A stretch of DNA of 64,000 nucleotides from Mesotaenium endlicherianum (GCA_009602735.1 WELA01003378.1:206578-270577); one strand, 5' to 3'. Shown: positions 1 through 11,991, counted from the first letter of the stretch. Numbers and translations: made by a program. The notes: generated by a model not told the origin, from the letters alone.

Positions 1-43
<43 letters not shown>
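1..43. repeat. (AG)n microsatellite
   Basis: An uninterrupted AG dinucleotide run forms the left edge of the window and probably continues beyond it. Confidence 0.97.
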
Positions 44-45
<2 letters not shown>

Positions 46-240
46 AACAGACCAGCCAAGCAAGCAAGAAAGAGAGAAGAACCAGCATACGAGCAGACCT
101 CAAAACCAGCCAACAACGTGAGCAACAAAGAGAGAGAGGAGAGAGAGGAGGAGACCACTAGACCAGCCAAGCAAGCGAGCAAGAGATAAAAAGACAACCA
201 GCAGACCCAGGACCTGATAACCAGCCAAAAAAGCCCTGAA
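44..240. repeat. Purine-rich degenerate simple sequence
   Basis: This is an A/G/C-rich, T-poor stretch continuing the microsatellite. A 16-bp direct repeat (GACCAGCCAAGCAAGC) occurs at 50-65 and again at 161-176, with AG-rich spacers between. It looks like decayed minisatellite sequence. No gene is seen. Confidence 0.75.
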
Positions 241-1109
241 AAACTAAAACCTGAACCCTACAGCACAAGAATGTACAACAGTCTGAATGTTGATTTTATC
301 TTACACAGATTGAAGAGGACATGAAATGGAGATTTCACAGGAGTTGAACAGCCCTTGCAAGGCAGACGGCCACTCCTCTTGTTGACATTGAATAATTTGG
401 GCTTGTGTGATAGGCAAATCAATCCCATCCATGCCTGCAAAAACCTGCAAGGCAGAGGCAGAGAATTAGTGATGGGGAGGAAGGACATTGCATATAAAAT
501 GCTGAGTAGTTCCGAAAAGGTATCTATTCGCCTGGATAGGTGTAATTTTCATGTGCACTGGCGTCAGTTACTTATAGAAAACCTTACCTGCCGTAAATCT
601 GCAACACTGAGTGAATTGAAGAAGGCGTCCCCGAAGACGTCGTCCTCCCCCCTAACCTTCTCGCGACGTGACATTTTACTTTCTTGTTTTGCAGAGGTGC
701 GCAGATGCTACGAACATGCACAGCAATGGAGTAGCTTAATGTGCATGACGAAGCATCGACCCGGCAGATAGAGTGTAGAGATAAAATTACTTCTCACGTA
801 AAGTTAAAATGCTTAAGTTAAGCCGGCACCTATCGTGAGCACACTCCGTTTACACCAAACACGCGTGTACTCCCTCTACGTCATTCTGTATGACAGCGTG
901 TTAGAATGGTACGTATTGGGATCCGAGCTGGTTCATGTGAGCGAACAAAGAGTGCTGTGCTAAAGAAAACGACTGCGCTTAAAAAAAACTATCAAATCGA
1001 CAACGACTTATACTTGAATTGTGCCGTACGAGAATATGGCGTACAAAATTCGTACAATACGTCACATGCAGCCTGTACGGCCGAATTTTTAAACTAGGTT
1101 TCTCGCTGA
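241..1109. other. Unassigned stretch left of copy A
   Basis: Open frames here are short (longest about 138 codons on +, 355-771) and show no motif I recognise. A short repeat built on 'CTGCAAGGCAGA' occurs near 355 and 443. The right edge is where gag similarity of copy A begins. It may be host intergenic DNA or an unrecognised old repeat. Confidence 0.4.
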
Positions 1110-4100
1110 TGTTGAGTAGTGGCTATAAAACTACAGGATTACGAGAAGGTCAAGCACACTGGTGCTTTACTGAAAGGCAGTGCAGCAGACTGGTGGCCGT
1201 ATTGGAAAGGAGAGTGTAATGCTCAGCAGCTCGGTGACCCTACTTGAGTAGAGTTTGTCGAGAAACTGCATGAGAAGTTTGATGTCATCAATTAGCAGGA
1301 GAAAGCTATCTATGCAATGACCTTGACACTGAAGCAGACCACTTCAATTGCCGAGTTTGCTCAAAAGTTCCAGGAGAACATGATGAGCAGCCAGACTTGC
1401 CAGAACAGTGTAGGATAGCATACTTCAGGTATGGCTTGAAATTTGAAGGCTCAGGTCGTTTTGCTAAAAAGAAGTACGAGAAACTGGCCAACTTGATCCA
1501 GGACGTTGATGCCTGGGATCAGCAACAGTTCAGTCACAAGCGCCAGAGTAATGCTTTGGTGTCTACGATTGTCAGAAAGCCACACGGTTCCTACAATGCA
1601 ATTGAAGGAGACCAGGCTCAGGACCATCAGGGTGATGAGTATGAGTAAAATGCTATGCAGTCTAGAGGGAGAGGTGGTTACTCTTGAGGTGGCTATAGAA
1701 GAGGTGGTGGTAGGATTAAGCCGAGACCAGTCTCAGCAAAATCTAAGCTGGGTCACTCCAAAGAGCAGTGTCCAGTGAAGCACCTGTCAAAGGTTGAGAG
1801 AAAGGACCAGCCTTTAAAAGACAGCAACAGTCAGTAATCCTGTCTACTGACTGTGAGGATGCTAGAGATAGTAAGTCATCACTAGCTGCCCTCTGGATGC
1901 TCTTGTTCCACCTGATGTCCAACATTTCTTTGGTGAGTCAGGAGAACAATGCAAATGTCAAGAAAAGACAGTCCCCCCTATCCTACTGCATTTGCATGAT
2001 TGCAGGTAGGAAGGTGAGGACATTTGTTGACGGAGGGGCGTCACATACCTTTATCCACAAGGACTTAGTTAAGCGGCTAAGGTTGCCTACTGTCACCCAA
2101 GGGAACAGGAAAATATTCCTTGGAGATGCCTCAAGTATCCCGGGAGGAGTTATAACCAAGCCTATTGAGGTCCAGTTAGGATCTGGCATTGCAGTTCTAA
2201 CTGAAACGCTTACATTTGTGGTACTCAACACTGGCTTTTATGATCTCGTGCTAGGTCCTAGCTTAACAGACATCAAGCTGAAGTGTGTTAGAGCAGAGGT
2301 ACAGTTAAAGTGAGAGGAGCCAGTGATGGGAAGACGAACTTGGCACCTACCATTGCTCTTCCTCTTGTCCCGTATGGATGGCAAATGAAGGAAAAGAAGA
2401 GGCTTCCAGGAGGATGCAAATTTCTGAATGCCATGGAGTTCATCAAAAGTTGGAAGCAGAAGGAAGACAAAATGTTGTGTCTGCTGCTAAAAGAGGTACC
2501 TCCTCAACCTGAAGAAGTGATTCACAAAAAGGTGATCCCTCCGAAGCACCCTACTGCTGCAAAACTTTTTGCTCAGTATACTGATGTTTTAATGTGCCTC
2601 CACGACTGTCCCCTAAGAGGGAAGTAGATCATAAGATTGATCTATTACTTGGGAGTCAGCCACCTTGGCAGCGCACCTATGGCATGTCTTATGTGGACGG
2701 AAAAGAGCAGAGCTGGAAAAAAATGGTTATATTTCCTCCAGTAAATCACCTTATGGTGCACCCATTCTATTTGTTAAGAGCAAGGATGGTAGTATGCGAA
2801 TGTGTGTGGATTACAAAACTCTTGACCGTAAAGAACAAGTATGCTATACCCAGAATCGAGGACTTGCTTGATATCCTGTCTGGTGCTAAAGTGTTCAGTA
2901 AGATAGATCTCAAGAGTGGTTATCATCAAATCAGAATTGCTGAAGAAGATCATCACAAGACTGCCTTCCGCACACGTTATGGACACTATGAGTTTAATAT
3001 GATGCCGTTTGGACTGACTAATGCTGTTGCAACCTTCATGGGTGCTATGAATGACATTTCCAGGCCGTACTTGGATAAGTTTGTGCAAATCTTCTTGGAT
3101 GATAATTTTATTTTCTCTAAAAATGAAGCTGAGCATGCTGAGCACTTAAAGACAGTGATGGACACTCTCAGTTATATGCTAAAATGAGCAAGTGTGATTT
3201 CTTTAACGAAAGTATTGAATTCTTGGGCCACATGGTCAGCAAGGAAGGCATCAGTGTGAATTCTAAGAAAGTCCAGACCATAAGGACTGGCCAATACCAC
3301 AGTCTGTCTCGGAATTTAGATTCTTCTTTGGGTTGGCTAGCTACTATAGAAGATTCATTGACAATTATTTTACAAAGGCCAGTAAACTAACTGACCTTAC
3401 TAAGGAGGACATAGGGTATGTGTAGGGGAAAGAGCAGCACGCTGCCTTCCAGACCCTTAAAGGTGCTCTCTGTTCTGCCCCAGTCTTAGCAGTGTATGAC
3501 CCCAGCAAACCTGTGCAGGTAGTCACTGATGCTTCTCACTTTGCCATGGGTGCTATATTGTTGTAGCCTGCTGACAAAAGCACAAAGGATGGTAAGGTAA
3601 GGCAGGAGTAGCATCTTGTGTTGTATGAGTCTATGAAATTTAATCCAGCTGAGATTAATTACTCTGTGCATGATAAAGAGCTGCTAGCTATCATTCATGT
3701 GCTCAAACAGTGGAGAGCATGCTTACATGGTAAAACTTTTAAGGTGATTACAAATCATCTAGCTCTAACTCACTTTTAGAAGAAGTCCATGCTGTCGAGG
3801 AGGGAGAACCGCTGGAGCCAGATGCTGGAGCAGTTCCAAGTCCACATTGACTACAAAGCAGGGAAGTTGAATCCTGCTGATGCACTCTCTAGTCGACTTG
3901 ACTTGCAACACCGGAACTTTAGTTAGCATGCGGTAGATAAAGTTCTTTGTGCACTCACGTCACTAAAGGTGAAAAAGTCCTTCCTTGAACAACTTAGGAA
4001 AGCCTACCTTTTTGACGCAAGCCCAATCCCACTGATGGTGTATGTCCTACTACTGCACTCGGATGTAGGCTAAAGCAAGGGGTCTGGATGACTGAAACCA

Positions 4101-4342
4101 CTACAGGCAGGCTAAAGCTGGTCATTCTTAATAACTTGGAAATATAGTCACTCTTATTGAGTCAAGCACATGACAGTTTACTGGGTGGGCATTTGGGGCA
4201 GGCCAAAACTGTTGGCAAACTGGCAAAACATTATCACTGGGAGGGGTTGCCTCGGGAGGTCGTGAAATATGTTAAGTCTCGTGATCAATGTCCGAAAAAT
4301 AAGTCTAGGCACACACCACGGGAGTGGCTATTACAACCACTA
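1110..4342 (+). mobile_element. Copy A, left part: family-1 Ty3/gypsy fossil
   Basis: Parts in order on +: a gag fragment (about 1110-1830) ending in a zinc-knuckle remnant (GHSKEQC, near 1745); an aspartic protease region (about 1980-2280, DGGASHTF near 2030); reverse transcriptase (about 2590-3400, with [16 protein letters not shown]); RNase H (about 3480-3900); and the start of the integrase zinc-binding region (4150-4342). It matches copies E and K in the same order. No 5' LTR is present. Element B sits at the right edge and the same integrase resumes at 10434. The copy is old and broken many times (ten or more). Confidence 0.9.
4338..4342. repeat. Target-site duplication of element B (left)
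   Basis: CACTA here is repeated at 10429-10433 directly after element B. In unbroken copies of family 1 the sequence at this place reads straight through, which confirms that B was inserted into integrase. Confidence 0.93.
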
Positions 4343-5085
4343 TGAAAGGGGCAGAGTGCCCTAGTGGAAGCGTAATAACTCACGAGGAAAGGAAGCGGTT
4401 GCAATCATACTAAAGAGTGCAGCGGCATATCACTAAGAAAGCTTAGAAAAATTACTCAACATTTTGAGTACTAAGAAACTGTTCACAAATAATGTAGGAT
4501 GGAAGGCCTTGTCATTACCAACCCGTAGAAATCTACAGAAGTGAAAATTGATAAGAAACAAAGAATTTCTGCCTATTTACAATTTTCTGCCTAAGTGCTC
4601 CTCTCTAGGAGGAAGCTATGGATTTTCCTAAGTGTTCGTCAAATCGTCCCTTACAGAATATTCGTGAGTAAGCCAGATCAGTCGTATCTGACGTGTCGGG
4701 CCGAATTGACGTCCACATACATGCATCGACATTACTAGAATATTCTATCTTAGACGCGCTAGGCTAAACCGAAACTTCTAGGTAAATCGACCTAGTCGGC
4801 ACTCGGCGTCTGCCGAACTTACGTGAAGGTTTGAGTTCATTCTAACGGGCCAGATCGCTCGACGCTGTCGGTCAATCCGACGGTCGCGCTCACCGCGAAT
4901 TAAGGACAGTCGTCAACCGACCTCAAAACTAATCAAACTTCGGAAATCCATAACTCTCTCAATACTTGGCCAGATTTGATGAACTTTATATCAAAATGAC
5001 CACAAAATGCACTCTATACTACTATACAATCAAAACATACTTTCATGAATCTCAAAAATGCACTTTATAAACCTATGACCTTACA
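4343..5085 (-). repeat. 3' LTR of element B
   Basis: 743 bp. In element orientation it begins TGTAAGG and ends CTTTCA (TG...CA). It pairs with 9737-10428 and with the solo copy at 54813-55556. The pol stop codon lies just inside this LTR. Confidence 0.95.
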
Positions 5086-8000
5086 TCATCCCCTTCCTCA
5101 AGATGCGACGTCCTCGACGCATACTGCAGATAACGTCTCAACTTACTCCTACAATGAGTCAAGTTGGCCTCTGGCTCCCAAGTGTTGTCGTTCGCATGGT
5201 AGCCTTTCCACTTGACCAGATACTCTTGGACAAATCGTTGACCTCGTTTCACTCGTGGATCGCCGAGAATCGCCTCCACTTCATACTCCAACACATCATC
5301 GATCTCGACCGGTGGTGGCGGTGTAGGTAGTCGTCCTGGATGTCCTTCATTCGGGTCAACGTATGGCCGCAGACAACTGACATGGAACACAGCATGGATA
5401 CGCCTGCCTGAAAGAAGGTCCAACTTGTAGGCCACTGGATCCACCTGCTTGAGCAGTACAAAGGGACCTGTAAACCGTGCCCGCAATTTCCTCTTGCCTG
5501 TGAAAGGTAGGTTCTCTGTGGACAAGAGTGCTTTGTCGCCCACATGGACTGTCACTTCCCTCCTGTGCTTGTGAGCATGCTTGACCTGCTCTTCGTGTTC
5601 CTTCCGAATACACGTCTTCGCCATATGCCAAGTGTTGGCCACCTGCTCCATAAAAGCTTGTGTAGTAGGAACCTGAGTCTCCTTGGCCTTCTCCAACAAG
5701 ATGTTCCCTGGATGATATACTTCTCGCCCATAAACCATAGCGTATGGTGACTGCTTGGTCAATCCCTGCATACTGTTGTTGTAGGCAAACTCCAATCCTG
5801 GCAGCTTCCTGTCCCACTCTGAAGGGTCTTCCATAGTGAAACTCCTGAGCACCTCTTGCAAAGTTCTGTTGAGCCTCTCACTCTGCCCGTCTGTTTGAAG
5901 ATTATAGGAAGTGCTCATACTCAGCTTGTTCCTCATCAAAGTAAACAATGACCGCCAAAAGTTGCCAGTAAACCTTGGATCTCGATCTGAAACAATCTCC
6001 TTCGGCAACCCATGTAGCCTGAAAATATGATCAAAGAATAGCCGTGCCACATCCGCTGCCGTAGAAGTTTCCTTTATGGGAATGAAGTAAGCCATCTTGC
6101 TGAGTCGATCAGACACAACCCATACTGCATCATGCCCTTGATCACTCATTGGTAAAGATGTGATGAAGTCCATACCAATTTGCTCCCAAGGATACTCTGG
6201 AAAAGGCAGGGGTTGCAATGTACCTCCCTTCTTTTGATTTGGTGTCTTGTTTCTCTGGCACGCATCGCAACTCTTGATCCACTCCTCGATGTTCTTGTCC
6301 ATAGTTCTCCAGTAGTATTCCCGTTTCAGCACGCTTGCCGTCTTCTCGCTTCCAAAGTGTCCAGCATATAAGCAGTCATGATGCTCCGCAAGTAGTGAGT
6401 CACGTAGCTCCTTGCTGTCAGGTACCACAACTCTGTTCAAATCACCATAATACCATATGCCATCCTTCTTCTGCATACTCGAGTTGGACTCAGCTGCTCC
6501 ACCATCAGCAAACTCTGGGTCCTCCTCATAACCTGTTTGAAGCTTCTCCTTGAAGTCCATATTCTCCTTGATGACTAAGACAGCTGTAAGGTCACACCTC
6601 CTGGATAAAGCGTCTGCAGGGTTGATCTTCTCAGGTAAGTACTCAATCTTGTGGTGAAAATGTTGCAGAAACTCCATCCACCTTGCCTGTCTTGGTGTCA
6701 ACGTTGGCTGCGTCATTAACTTCTCCAAGCTCTTGTGGTCGGTCTTGATGAACACCCTCCGTCCGTCCACATAACATCGCCAATTCCTCAAAGCCTGAAT
6801 AATAGCCAACATCTCCCGCTTGTGTGCTGCATAATTCTGCTCAGCAAGACTCAACTTCCTGCTCTCGTATGCCACAGGCTGCAATCCCTTGCCCTGGTCC
6901 TGGAGAAGAATGGCCCCCACTGCAAAGTTTGATGCGTCTGTGATGATGGTAAAAGGAAGTTCTGGACTGGCGATTGCCAACAAAGGTGCTTGTGTCAATA
7001 ACTCCTTAATCCTCTCAAATGCTTGCGGCTCCTTGTCACCCCATAGCCACTTCTCCTGCTTCTTCAACATGTCCGTGAGCGGTGCACACACCTTGGCAAA
7101 TCCTTCAATGAAACGTCGATAATAATTCACCATGCCGAGGAAACTTCTGAGTTGATGAATATCAGCAGGTACCGGCCAATCTCTGACTGCTTGCACCTTC
7201 TTCTGCTCCACCTTGACTCCTTCAGCCCCCACTATGTGCCCAAGAAACTCGACCTCCTTGAGACAGAAGTCGCACTTGCTCATCTTCCCATATAAATTTT
7301 GATCTCTCAAGACCTCCAACACCTTCTTCAAATGCTCCACATGCTCTTCCAAGGTCTTGGAATAGATTAAGATGTCGTCCAAAAATACCACCACAAACTG
7401 GTCCAAGTAGGGCCTGAAGATACTATTCATGAGTCCCATGAATGTAGCAGGTGCATTAGTCGATCCAGAAGGCATGAATGTGAACTCGAACAAACCATAG
7501 CGAGTGCTGAAAGCAATCTTCTGAACGTCTCCTTCCGCAATCCGTACCTGGTGATAGCCACTCCTCAAATCGATCTTCGAGAAATACTTCGCCCCGACAA
7601 GCCTGTCAATCAACTCGTCCACTCGTGAAAGTGGGTACCTGTTCTTGATGGTGACCTTGTTCAGTGCCCGGTAGTCGACGCACATCCTCATAGTCCCATC
7701 CTTCTTCACAAATAAGACTGGCGCTGCAAATGGAGACTCGCTGGGTCGGATGAATCCCTTCTCCAACAACTCTGTCAGCTGCTTCTTCAACTCATCCAAC
7801 TTCGCAAACAATTGTCGATAGGCGGGTCTCACTGGTGGCTTGCTCCCTGGTTCCAACTCAATCTTGTGCCCCATAGCTCTCTGTGGAGGTAATCCTGCAG
7901 GTAGCTCCTCAGGAAACACGCACTTGAACTCCTCCAACAGCGCCTTAATTTGGGCAGGCATCTCAGCAGGCTTCTTCTCTTGAGCAGTTGGGCTCTGCTC

Positions 8001-8252
8001 CTTCTGAGCAAGGGGATCAGACACCACTACTTGCTCCTCCGGCGATGTACATTCGCCCAACCTGTTAGGATTCACGCTTGCTCCATCTGATGACCTGGCC
8101 AGGGCCACCGAAACAAGGTACATCTCCTTCACCTGATTCGCCCTGCATAGCTTCTTAACTTGCAGGCTCGACAGAAGACGATTACTTGTGGTCGTATCTA
8201 CCTCCACCTGTTTTGCTGTCTCCATTCGACCATCATGTCGTTGGACTTTCAC
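5073..8252 (-). CDS. pol: Element B pol (RT-RNase H-integrase-chromodomain)
   Basis: A 1059-codon open frame. Reverse transcriptase covers about residues 130-300 ([22 protein letters not shown], active site FLDD at 290-293). RNase H covers about 433-555 ([23 protein letters not shown]). The integrase HHCC zinc-binding part is at about 624-667 (CDACQRNK). The integrase core follows, with acidic residues near D695 (GMDFI), D756 (VSDRDPRF) and E792 (SERLNR). A chromodomain sits at the C-terminus ([18 protein letters not shown]), which in chromoviruses guides integration to marked chromatin. The length is normal for a chromovirus pol. The protease lies in the neighbouring upstream frame segment. 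Confidence 0.95.
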   Translation of the reverse strand: MKVQRHDGRMETAKQVEVDTTTSNRLLSSLQVKKLCRANQVKEMYLVSVALARSSDGASVNPNRLGECTSPEEQVVVSDPLAQKEQSPTAQEKKPAEMPAQIKALLEEFKCVFPEELPAGLPPQRAMGHKIELEPGSKPPVRPAYRQLFAKLDELKKQLTELLEKGFIRPSESPFAAPVLFVKKDGTMRMCVDYRALNKVTIKNRYPLSRVDELIDRLVGAKYFSKIDLRSGYHQVRIAEGDVQKIAFSTRYGLFEFTFMPSGSTNAPATFMGLMNSIFRPYLDQFVVVFLDDILIYSKTLEEHVEHLKKVLEVLRDQNLYGKMSKCDFCLKEVEFLGHIVGAEGVKVEQKKVQAVRDWPVPADIHQLRSFLGMVNYYRRFIEGFAKVCAPLTDMLKKQEKWLWGDKEPQAFERIKELLTQAPLLAIASPELPFTIITDASNFAVGAILLQDQGKGLQPVAYESRKLSLAEQNYAAHKREMLAIIQALRNWRCYVDGRRVFIKTDHKSLEKLMTQPTLTPRQARWMEFLQHFHHKIEYLPEKINPADALSRRCDLTAVLVIKENMDFKEKLQTGYEEDPEFADGGAAESNSSMQKKDGIWYYGDLNRVVVPDSKELRDSLLAEHHDCLYAGHFGSEKTASVLKREYYWRTMDKNIEEWIKSCDACQRNKTPNQKKGGTLQPLPFPEYPWEQIGMDFITSLPMSDQGHDAVWVVSDRLSKMAYFIPIKETSTAADVARLFFDHIFRLHGLPKEIVSDRDPRFTGNFWRSLFTLMRNKLSMSTSYNLQTDGQSERLNRTLQEVLRSFTMEDPSEWDRKLPGLEFAYNNSMQGLTKQSPYAMVYGREVYHPGNILLEKAKETQVPTTQAFMEQVANTWHMAKTCIRKEHEEQVKHAHKHRREVTVHVGDKALLSTENLPFTGKRKLRARFTGPFVLLKQVDPVAYKLDLLSGRRIHAVFHVSCLRPYVDPNEGHPGRLPTPPPPVEIDDVLEYEVEAILGDPRVKRGQRFVQEYLVKWKGYHANDNTWEPEANLTHCRSKLRRYLQYASRTSHLEEGDDVRS
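5086..5105 (-). promoter_or_regulatory. Polypurine tract of element B
   Basis: Directly before the 3' LTR the minus strand reads a purine-rich GAGGAAGGGGATGA, which is the plus-strand primer site for reverse transcription. Confidence 0.8.
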
Positions 8253-8264
8253 TTGTCCTGTGCT

Positions 8265-8753
8265 CTAGTGCACTTGAGGGTTGGCTTTTCTCAGCCATGG
8301 TCGGCCCAATATCACCTCGTGGTGACCTAACTTCGCCTGCTCCATAACTTCAGTACTCTGGTGCCCCGCTACTTCCACGTGAATAGCTTCCGTAGATGCA
8401 CCATACTTGAGTCTCTGCCCATTTGCCAAAATTGCCTCCTTAGGCTCATAATGCTTTTGCACAAAGATTCGCCACTCTTTCACCAGCTTCTTGTGCACAA
8501 AGTTTGCACTTGCGCCACTGTCGACCATACACTTCGCCTTGTTGCCGTCGACCACTCCTTCCACGATGATAGGATTGTCAACATCTCGTCTTTCGCTTCT
8601 CGGCAGGCTCCTGGAGATAACCTCCTTGTGAGTTCTCGTCTTCACGCCAGTAGACACCCCAGAACGTCTTACTGGCGTCCTCCTTTTTCTTGCTGTTGAT
8701 GTTGCTTCGACTTCAAATGAAAGTCTCGAGCCAGATGTCCAAGCTTGCCGCAA
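8265..8753 (-). CDS. Element B protease region
   Basis: A 162-codon frame holding a retropepsin-like aspartic protease: active-site triad context MVDSGASANFVHKKLV, then a conserved 'HHEVILGRPWLRKANPQVH' end, as in other gypsy proteases. It overlaps the 3' end of gag by 85 bp in another frame, consistent with the gag-pol frameshifting usual in gypsy elements. It cleaves the polyprotein in the particle. Confidence 0.9.
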   Translation of the reverse strand: MRQAWTSGSRLSFEVEATSTARKRRTPVRRSGVSTGVKTRTHKEVISRSLPRSERRDVDNPIIVEGVVDGNKAKCMVDSGASANFVHKKLVKEWRIFVQKHYEPKEAILANGQRLKYGASTEAIHVEVAGHQSTEVMEQAKLGHHEVILGRPWLRKANPQVH

Positions 8754-9700
8754 TTATAGCAGGGTCCTCTCGGCTTGAAATTTTGCTGCCTGCGCTGGTA
8801 CTGCACAAGTCCCAACTCCATAGGTACTGGACCTTGTCCACTCGTGCTTGGCGCTTGAGATCCAAATTGTCGATATGCTCCAAAGTTGTGGCTGCCCCAC
8901 TGCCTCTGACTATACTCCAGAGCGTCGACCCTTGTTGCCAATGCCATCATTTCTCCAAGACTGGTAGGGTCCTTGAGCGCCACTTCCTTGGCCACAGTTG
9001 GCTTGAGTCCCCTCTTGAACTTGTCCATCATCTCCGACTCGTGCATGGATGGACATTGAAGCACCAGCTCGTTGAAGCGCGATACATACTCTTGAACGCT
9101 TCCTCGTTGACGAAGGCGCACCAATAGATCTCGAGTAGTAGCCTCGGGTGCAATAGGTTGAAATTGCCTCTTCAAGCCTTCAAAGAGCTGATTAACAGTA
9201 GCAGGGACTCCAGACAGCTGCTCCTGTCGCTCATACCAAGCTCCAACACTCTTCTGCAGCAAAGTTATGACAAAGGCGACTTTCCTGTGTGGCGTAAGCG
9301 CAAAATACTCCATAAACTTCTTCACACCAAAAATCCATTGATTAACAGGCGGCGATCCACGCTCTTCAGTATAAACTTTAGGCTTAGGGGCACGCATTCC
9401 TGATGCGGGTGGAGTAACTGGTTGCACCATTGGGTTAACATGAATTGGTGGCACAACAGGTGCAGGTGCCAAACTCGTCGAAGCGGCGTTCCCCATAACA
9501 ACTTGCACCATTCTCTCCACCTCCTGGCGCATATTTTGTTGAAACTGTGTGTAGACTTCTCCTTCAATTGCGTTTGCCATCTGCCTCAACATCGCCTGCA
9601 TCTCTTGTTGCTCCCTTGACAAAGGTGGTGCTTCCTGCTGCCCCGCGCGCTCAACATGCTCAACATGCTCGCCTCCTCCAGCTGCTGGCTGCGACTCCAT
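8669..9700 (-). CDS. gag: Element B gag
   Basis: 343 codons. The N-terminus is Q/E-rich and helical; a retrotransposon-gag domain lies at about residues 125-240 (QWIFGVKKFMEYFALTP, VGAWYERQEQL, ECVSRFNEL-like helices); and a single zinc-knuckle region (CYNCGKLGHLARDF) lies near the C-terminus for RNA binding. The start is the first ATG after the primer site, about 20 bp inside the 5' LTR edge. The product forms the virus-like particle in the cytoplasm. Confidence 0.92.
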   Translation of the reverse strand: MESQPAAGGGEHVEHVERAGQQEAPPLSREQQEMQAMLRQMANAIEGEVYTQFQQNMRQEVERMVQVVMGNAASTSLAPAPVVPPIHVNPMVQPVTPPASGMRAPKPKVYTEERGSPPVNQWIFGVKKFMEYFALTPHRKVAFVITLLQKSVGAWYERQEQLSGVPATVNQLFEGLKRQFQPIAPEATTRDLLVRLRQRGSVQEYVSRFNELVLQCPSMHESEMMDKFKRGLKPTVAKEVALKDPTSLGEMMALATRVDALEYSQRQWGSHNFGAYRQFGSQAPSTSGQGPVPMELGLVQYQRRQQNFKPRGPCYNCGKLGHLARDFHLKSKQHQQQEKGGRQ

Positions 9701-9722
9701 AGTATAATATGCAACTAGCCCA

Positions 9723-9734
9723 GCTCCGATACCA
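9723..9734 (-). promoter_or_regulatory. Primer binding site of element B
   Basis: The minus strand reads TGGTATCGGAGC two bases inside the 5' LTR. This differs by one base from the plant initiator-Met primer site TGGTATCAGAGC. Confidence 0.88.
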
Positions 9735-9736
9735 GA

Positions 9737-10428
9737 TGAAAGGGGCAGAGTGCCCTAGTTGAAGCGTAATAACTCACGAGGAAAAGAGCCAGTTGCAATC
9801 ATACTAAAGAGTGCAGCGGTATATCACTAAGAAAGCTTAGGATGGAAGGCCTTGTCATTACCAACCCGTAGAAATTTACAGAAGTGAAAATTGATAAGAA
9901 ACAAAGTAGTTCTGCCTATTTATAATTTTCTGCCTAAGTGCTCCTCTCTAGGAGGAAGCTACAGATTTTCCTAAGTGTTCGTCAAATCGTCCGTTCCAGA
10001 ATATTCGTGAGTAAGCCAGATCAGTATTATTTGACGTGTCGGGCCAAATTGCGTCCACATACATGCATCGACATTACTAGAATATTCTGTCTTAGACGCG
10101 CTAGGCTAAACCGAAACTTCTAGGTAAATCGACCTAGTCGGCACTCCGCGTCAGCCGAACTTACGTGAAGGTTCGAGTTCATTCAAACGGGCCAGATCGC
10201 TCGACGCTGTCGGTGAATCCGACGGTCGCGCTCACCGCGAATTAAGGACAGTCGTCAACCGACCTTAAAACTAACTAAACTTCGGAAATCCATAACTCTA
10301 TCAATACTTGCCCAAATTCGATGAACTTTATTTTAAAATGACCACAAAAATGCACTCTATACTACTATACAATCAAAACATACTTTCATGAAACTCAATA
10401 ACGCACTTTATAAACCTATGACCTTACA
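9737..10428 (-). repeat. 5' LTR of element B
   Basis: 692 bp, TG...CA ends, homologous to 4343-5085 and about 50 bp shorter. It should carry the promoter of the element; I could not fix a TATA box. Confidence 0.94.
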
Positions 10429-11605
10429 CACTACCCATCCCAGCTGGACGCTGGAAAGCAATATCCTTGGACTGGGTGGTACCATTACCAAGAACTGTCA
10501 ATGGACATGATTAGATAATGGTAGTAGTGGATAAACTGACAAAAATGGTCATTTTCATCCCCACCACTGTCAAAGTAACTGCACTCGAATTTGTGAGACA
10601 GTTCTACAGCCATGTAATATGCCAACATGGGCTACCCTCTAATATTATCTCAGATAGAGACTCAAAATTTACCTCTATGTTCTGGAGAGACTTAATGGGG
10701 TTAATGGGAGTCAAACAGTTGCTCAGCACATCAAATCGCCCTCTGACTGATGGGCAGACGTAGAGAACTAAACGCGTTATGCAAGAGGTGCTCAAAGCAT
10801 TTATTAACCAAAAACAAGATAATTGGGATGACTTGTTGCCTCAAATTCAATTTGCGGTCAACTGTGCGGTGCATGCGTCAACGGGAAAGACTCCTTCTGA
10901 ACTCAGTCTTGGTCGAGTCCCTAAGTCTCCTGTAGATGTGCTAGGGGAGTCTTTAATTCACCCTGAGGGGATTGACAATCCGGTTTTTGTCCAATTTACT
11001 CAAGAGTTTGCTGACATCCTGTCAGAAGTCCAACACAATCTGCACAAAGCTCAGGAATGTCAGCCAAAATACGCTAATCAACACCGTCGAGAACTGGCAT
11101 TTTCTAAGGGCTTTGGTCAAACTGCATTCTAAACACCTGTACCTGCCTGGTGTGGTCAAGAAAAGTATTGGTCCGATTTGGGTCGGTCCATATTTAGTGG
11201 TGCGCCGTGTTACTCGTTATGCTTACATACTGAACATGTCATCGGAATACAAGGGTCACCCAGTCTTTAATGTCTCCTTCCTGGAACCATACATCAAAGG
11301 TGACACACTGTTCATAGGTCGTTTACCTGTCCAACCGAGACCGGTCCCCGCTGTCCGGGAAGGTGACCTTGAGGAATATGAGGTTGATGAGATTTTAGAA
11401 GCTCGCTCTGTCCGTCGATCATCTAAATATGTCATGAAATATCTGGTCCGCTGGAAGGGTTACGTTGCCTCTGGAGACACCTGGAAATTTAAGAACATTT
11501 TCACTAATGCCAAAGAGGCGTTGAAACGATTTTACCTTCGGCAGGCTGGGACACCTCCCTAACAGTCATTTCAGTTTCCATGGGAAGGTGACAAGAGGTC
11601 CCGCC

Positions 11606-11760
11606 TCCATTTAAGTTAGAGGGGAAATTTGACCAAACATGGCCTAAAGTGACAGTGAGTGACACAATGTGACAGGAGTTGACAGCGAGTGACAGCTGTG
11701 ACAGGCAGCTCAGTGACAGTTGAAACAGGCAACCCGCCTTAAAGAATAAGTTGGAGGGGG
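11606..11760 (+). promoter_or_regulatory. Phased TGACA array between two polypurine-like motifs (copy A)
   Basis: TGACA occurs at 11650, 11660, 11670, 11680, 11690, 11699 and 11714, almost exactly one helical turn apart. The array is flanked by polypurine-tract-like motifs near 11612 (AAGTTAGAGGGG) and 11746 (AAGTTGGAGGGGG). Copy K keeps the same 10-bp phasing (53442, 53452, 53462) and copy E a shorter version. It probably works as an internal control region or RNA structure upstream of the extra gene (inference). Confidence 0.6.
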
Positions 11761-11883
11761 TGGGATGATCATCTCAAAAAGTGGCCGGTTACCAATTGCC
11801 GTCGCATATTCATCCTTCACAATAAACTCCGTTCACTCACTTCTCTCTCAAGCACACTCACACTTTCAGCTTACATACACCAG

Positions 11884-11990
11884 GTATTGCATGCTCTAAA
11901 CTCCCTCTGCCACGTTCTAACCTGTCAAGGCACTCAATCCTGTGCATGATGTCAGGACTACACTAACTTCATTGTGGTATGAATGAGCAG
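11884..11990 (+). other. Likely intron before the extra gene (copy A)
   Basis: CACCAG|GTATTG at the left and GAGCAG|GATG at the right delimit 107 bp. The acceptor lies one base before the ATG of the extra gene. The same donor, acceptor and spacing (107-108 bp) recur in copies D and K, and with minor change in E. This suggests that the extra gene is expressed from a spliced message. Confidence 0.55.
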
Positions 11991-11991
11991 G

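Larger units (their letters stand above)
4343..10428 (-). mobile_element. Element B: family-2 Ty3/gypsy chromovirus, nearly whole
   Basis: A complete LTR element on the minus strand: 5' LTR 9737-10428, primer site 9723-9734, gag 8669-9700, protease 8265-8753, pol 5073-8252 (RT, RNase H, integrase, chromodomain), polypurine tract 5086-5105 and 3' LTR 4343-5085. It is flanked by the 5-bp duplication CACTA and lies inside copy A. The LTRs differ by roughly 5% by eye plus one length difference, so it is of moderate age. All parts are present and only about one or two breaks are suspected. Confidence 0.95.

Noticed and set aside
1-1109. A host gene in the first kilobase
   Set aside because: An open frame at 355-771 and a possible splice acceptor near 693 were noted, but no homology, partner exon or promoter could be supported.
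5103-9619. Many plus-strand open frames across element B
   Set aside because: They lie opposite the open gag and pol genes and show no independent motif.
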